From positions 1 to 8,043 of the forward strand of contig CALILB010000402.1 of the NCBI GenBank assembly GCA_938016625.1: a stretch of 8,043 nt of DNA. Reading direction: 5' to 3'. Shown here piece after piece: positions 5,818-8,043 of the stretch. The DNA comes from an uncultured bacterium. GTDB taxonomy: Bacteria > Acidobacteriota > Thermoanaerobaculia > Multivoradales > JAHEKO01. Every line of letters begins with the position of its first letter. Position 1 is the stretch's first letter. A program made the position numbers and the translations under genes. Under the pieces are notes generated by a model. It had not been told where the DNA came from. It was given only the letters and a program-made list of their open reading frames with translations, and ran no database searches.

Positions 5818-7361
5818 TCCCGAGCCAAGAGGTCGTAGGCTGCAGGCAGATACTCGAGCAGATCGCTCGCCGAGACGGCGGACTGTCCGATCTTCTCGGC
5901 AGCAAGATCGCCGGCCGAGCCATGTAGGTAGACCCCGAGCTGTGCCGCCACCAGGGCTTCATATCCCTGGCCCGCCAGCCCGGCAATCAGACCCGTGAGC
6001 ACATCCCCGGTTCCGCCGCTCGCCATCCCGGGATTGCCGGTCGGGTTGACAAAAACCTCACCCTCCGGCGAGGCCACCAGGCTCTGGTGCCCCTTGAGGA
6101 CAACACAGGTACCCGTCTCCCGGGCCGCTTTTTCCACCGCGCCGACGCGATCGGCCTGAACTTCCGTCGACGTGGTCGCCATCAATCTGGCCAACTCTCC
6201 CGGGTGGGGGGTCAGAATCGTCTCCGCTTCCCGTTTCTTCAGCTGCCGCCCGTTGCCCGCAAAGGCGTTGACGCCATCCGCGTCGAGTATCACCGGCAGA
6301 TTCGAATCCAGGACGATCGAGCGGATAGTCTCTTCGGTCGACGGGTCACGCCCCAGGCCGGGCCCGACGGCCAGCACGTTCTTGTCGATAGAGAGGTTTC
6401 TCACCGTTCGGGCGTTTTCTTCCTGCAGAGCTCCGGTCCGGGTCTGGCTCAACGGAAAAGTCATCGACTCGATGGAGCCGAGATCGACCGTCTGCACGAC
6501 GTCCTCCGGCACTGCAGCGGTCACCAGACCGGCACCGCTGCGCACGGCACTTCGTGCCGCCAGAATGGCCGCCCCCGCCTTGCCCAGTGCGCCGGCCACC
6601 ACCAGGACATGCCCATAGTCCCCTTTGTGGCTGACGACCGGCCGCGGCATCAGGTGGGTCGCCAACTCCTCTCCCACCATCAGGTGGAGATTGCCTTCCG
6701 CGGTTGCGATCAACTCGGTCGGGGCGCCGAGATCGGCCACCGCGACTCGACCAACGGCATCTGCCGCGGGTGCGAATATGTGAGCCACCTTTGGTGCCCC
6801 AAAGGTCACCGTCAGGTCGGCTTCGATGTGAGGCCCCGGGATGTCCCACCGACTTCCGTTCAGACCACTCGGCAGATCGACGGCCAGACTCGGGAGAGTC
6901 AGTCGGTTGAGCGCCTCGACCAACTCGGCGTACTGCCCGTCCAACGGGCGGCTCAGGCCGACGCCAAACAGGGCATCCACCACCAGATCGAGCTCCCGTG
7001 CGGCCTCCACCGGGTTGTGCAGGCTGTCCTTCGGACCGACATCCCGAATGGACAGACCCTGGTTCTGACAGATGTTCAGCTGCACGGCTGCGTCACCAGC
7101 CACCTCCCGTCCACCCGCTACCAGACACAGCTCCAGGTGATAGCCCCTGACTGCCAGATGTCGCGCCAGCGCTAGACCGTCACCCCCGTTGTTGCCCGGG
7201 CCACAAAAGATGGCGACTCCACGAGCTTGTGGGTAGGTCTCGGCAATGGCGTCGGCAAGACCGAGGGCGGCGTTCTCCATGAGCACCAGACTGGGTATCC
7301 CAAACTCGTCGATCGCCTTGCGATCCACCTCTCGCATCGATTCGGCGCTGAGGATCCTCAT
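5814..7361 (-). CDS. nnr: Bifunctional NAD(P)H-hydrate epimerase / ADP-dependent NAD(P)H-hydrate dehydratase
   Basis: This enzyme repairs damaged NADH and NADPH. The N-terminal YjeF_N domain epimerises R- and S-NAD(P)HX, and the C-terminal ribokinase-like domain dehydrates S-NAD(P)HX with ADP (or ATP). The product is 515 residues, the usual size of the fused form. The epimerase domain, about 1-220, shows GPGNNGGDGL (54-63), VDALFGVG (128-135) and VDLPSGLNG (161-169). The dehydratase domain, about 225-512, shows HKGDYGHVLVVAG (245-257), AVGPGLG (331-337), DADGVNAF (360-367), LTPHPGEL (383-390), VLKGH (421-425) and the catalytic NPGMASGGTGDVLTG (443-457, Asp453). The start is ATG 7361, with GAGGGAAG (7373-7366) just upstream. 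An upstream in-frame start at 7493 would read back through the end of the preceding gene into non-homologous sequence, so I reject it. The gene lies 19 nt after the DUF2064 gene and overlaps tsaE. Confidence 0.96.
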   Translation of the reverse strand: MRILSAESMREVDRKAIDEFGIPSLVLMENAALGLADAIAETYPQARGVAIFCGPGNNGGDGLALARHLAVRGYHLELCLVAGGREVAGDAAVQLNICQNQGLSIRDVGPKDSLHNPVEAARELDLVVDALFGVGLSRPLDGQYAELVEALNRLTLPSLAVDLPSGLNGSRWDIPGPHIEADLTVTFGAPKVAHIFAPAADAVGRVAVADLGAPTELIATAEGNLHLMVGEELATHLMPRPVVSHKGDYGHVLVVAGALGKAGAAILAARSAVRSGAGLVTAAVPEDVVQTVDLGSIESMTFPLSQTRTGALQEENARTVRNLSIDKNVLAVGPGLGRDPSTEETIRSIVLDSNLPVILDADGVNAFAGNGRQLKKREAETILTPHPGELARLMATTSTEVQADRVGAVEKAARETGTCVVLKGHQSLVASPEGEVFVNPTGNPGMASGGTGDVLTGLIAGLAGQGYEALVAAQLGVYLHGSAGDLAAEKIGQSAVSASDLLEYLPAAYDLLARE

Positions 7362-7365
7362 CGCA

Positions 7366-7373
7366 CTTCCCTC
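7366..7373 (-). promoter_or_regulatory. Ribosome binding site deciding the nnr start
   Basis: On the minus strand the purine-rich GAGGGAAG lies 4 nt before ATG 7361, in the short gap after the DUF2064 stop. It supports this start over the in-frame start at 7493. Confidence 0.55.
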
Positions 7374-7380
7374 GCACTTT

Positions 7381-8043
7381 CTACGGCGAGATCCGCCGCC
7401 AAGCTCGGAGGAGTCGAATGGTCCTGGGGCAATCACACTCACCCTCGGCGAGGCGCGACGCCAGGCGAGCAAGGTCGTCAGGGGTATCCACATCCGCTCC
7501 CGTGGGCAGCAGCTCGACCGCCAGACCGAGGTCGCGACACCTGTCGAGTGTCGACTTCAAAACCCGCTCCGTGCTCCAATCGATGCCGCTGAAGATCTCT
7601 CGGTTCAGGGTCTGTCTGGTGGCTCCGACCAGATAGTAGCCACCGTCTGTTGTGGGTCCCAGCACCACCTGGGCACCCGAAGCCAGCTTATCGAACCCGC
7701 TGTGGATATGCGAGACCGGCAGCTCGGGGTGATCGCTGCCGATGGCCGCCACCAGATCGTGCTCGGCGGCGGCCTTTGCCAGGCCGTCGAATAGTCGTTC
7801 CCCGAGATCGGCACCCTGCTGGCGAAACGCCGGGACCGGGCTGTCTGGAATCGGCTCTCCCGGGTCGAGAGCCCAGGCGATCCTGAGAGCGAAGTCTTCA
7901 TCAGACACCCGCTCGACCAGGTCACCGAGAAAGGCCTCGTGGAGATCTGCCGCCTGCTCGGCTGTGAGCTCGCCGATCAATCGGGTCTTGACCCGACCCG
8001 CAATCGCTGGCTTGGTGAAAAGGACCAGACAGCGCCTATCTGG
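7381..8043 (-). CDS. DUF2064 family GT-A fold glycosyltransferase-like protein (5' partial)
   Basis: The frame is open to the right edge, so the N terminus lies beyond the window; 220 residues are visible. The TTG at 7980 is internal and not the start, because the 21 codons before it encode the conserved nucleotide-binding entry of the family, FTKPAIAGRVKTRL (9-22). Further family motifs follow: IGSDHPEL (101-108), GPTTDGGYYLVG (129-140), the Trp-Ser-Thr triplet (156-158) and DVDTPDDL (184-191), with a CPRT tail near the C terminus. Only about ten residues are likely missing. The fold resembles nucleotidyltransferases and GT-A glycosyltransferases. In most members the donor and acceptor are unknown, so I assign no reaction. 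The stop lies 19 nt before the nnr ATG, in the same direction, so it is probably co-transcribed with nnr, tsaE and hbd. GT-A proteins of this kind often sit beside a GT2 partner, which could lie beyond the edge but cannot be seen here. Confidence 0.88.
   Translation of the reverse strand, partial: PDRRCLVLFTKPAIAGRVKTRLIGELTAEQAADLHEAFLGDLVERVSDEDFALRIAWALDPGEPIPDSPVPAFRQQGADLGERLFDGLAKAAAEHDLVAAIGSDHPELPVSHIHSGFDKLASGAQVVLGPTTDGGYYLVGATRQTLNREIFSGIDWSTERVLKSTLDRCRDLGLAVELLPTGADVDTPDDLARLASRLAEGECDCPRTIRLLRAWRRISP

Noticed and set aside
6087..7175. A 362-codon plus-strand open frame opposite nnr.
   Set aside because: It is an antisense shadow of the conserved dehydratase and epimerase domains, with a low-complexity Arg/Gln/His-rich translation and no family motif.
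7362..7493. An extended Nnr starting at 7493.
   Set aside because: The extra 44 residues are read out of frame from the end of the DUF2064 gene and do not resemble the family. A good ribosome binding site precedes ATG 7361.
1..8043. Search for CRISPR repeats, insertion sequences, tRNA or rRNA genes, phage or defence genes and toxin-antitoxin pairs.
   Set aside because: No spaced direct repeats, transposase motifs, tRNA cloverleaf or accessory-type genes were seen. The DNA is almost fully occupied by conserved housekeeping genes.

Overview
The window is compact, GC-rich (roughly 60% by eye) bacterial chromosome carrying eight protein-coding genes, almost all housekeeping. I see no tRNA, rRNA, CRISPR array, insertion sequence, phage gene or toxin-antitoxin pair. 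The host is probably a Gram-negative-type, high-GC bacterium. The gene order and protein style would fit Acidobacteriota or a deltaproteobacterial-type lineage, but that is an inference without database support.

Layout: positions 1-777 (+) hold the 3' part of an S1-domain RNA-binding protein that starts before the window. It converges, across a 12-bp gap, on a minus-strand block. The rest of the window is on the minus strand and reads from high to low coordinates. It begins with a 5'-truncated DUF2064 GT-A-fold glycosyltransferase-like gene at the right edge, followed by the bifunctional NAD(P)HX repair enzyme Nnr, tsaE (t6A tRNA modification ATPase) and 3-hydroxybutyryl-CoA dehydrogenase. 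After a ~119-bp gap comes the ribosome-maturation block: PhoH-like ATPase (ybeZ type), ybeY, a CorC/YbeX-type CBS protein with a membrane domain, and era.

Within each minus-strand block the genes overlap or nearly touch (ATGA overlap nnr/tsaE, 10-nt overlap tsaE/hbd, 8-nt overlap ybeY/corC, 6-nt overlap corC/era, 12 nt between phoH and ybeY, 19 nt between the DUF2064 gene and nnr). Each block is therefore probably one transcript with translational coupling. The only minus-strand gap large enough for a promoter or terminator is 4392-4510. It holds a GC-rich hairpin and an extended -10-like motif.

Functionally, YbeZ, YbeY, CorC/YbeX and Era form a recognisable module linked to 16S rRNA maturation and 30S assembly, and the convergent S1 protein is also RNA/ribosome related. 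The upstream block combines metabolite repair (Nnr), tRNA modification (TsaE) and acyl-CoA metabolism (Hbd). I did not find a convincing undescribed system. The best leads are the divergent membrane domain on the CorC/YbeX protein and the placement of hbd directly behind tsaE.
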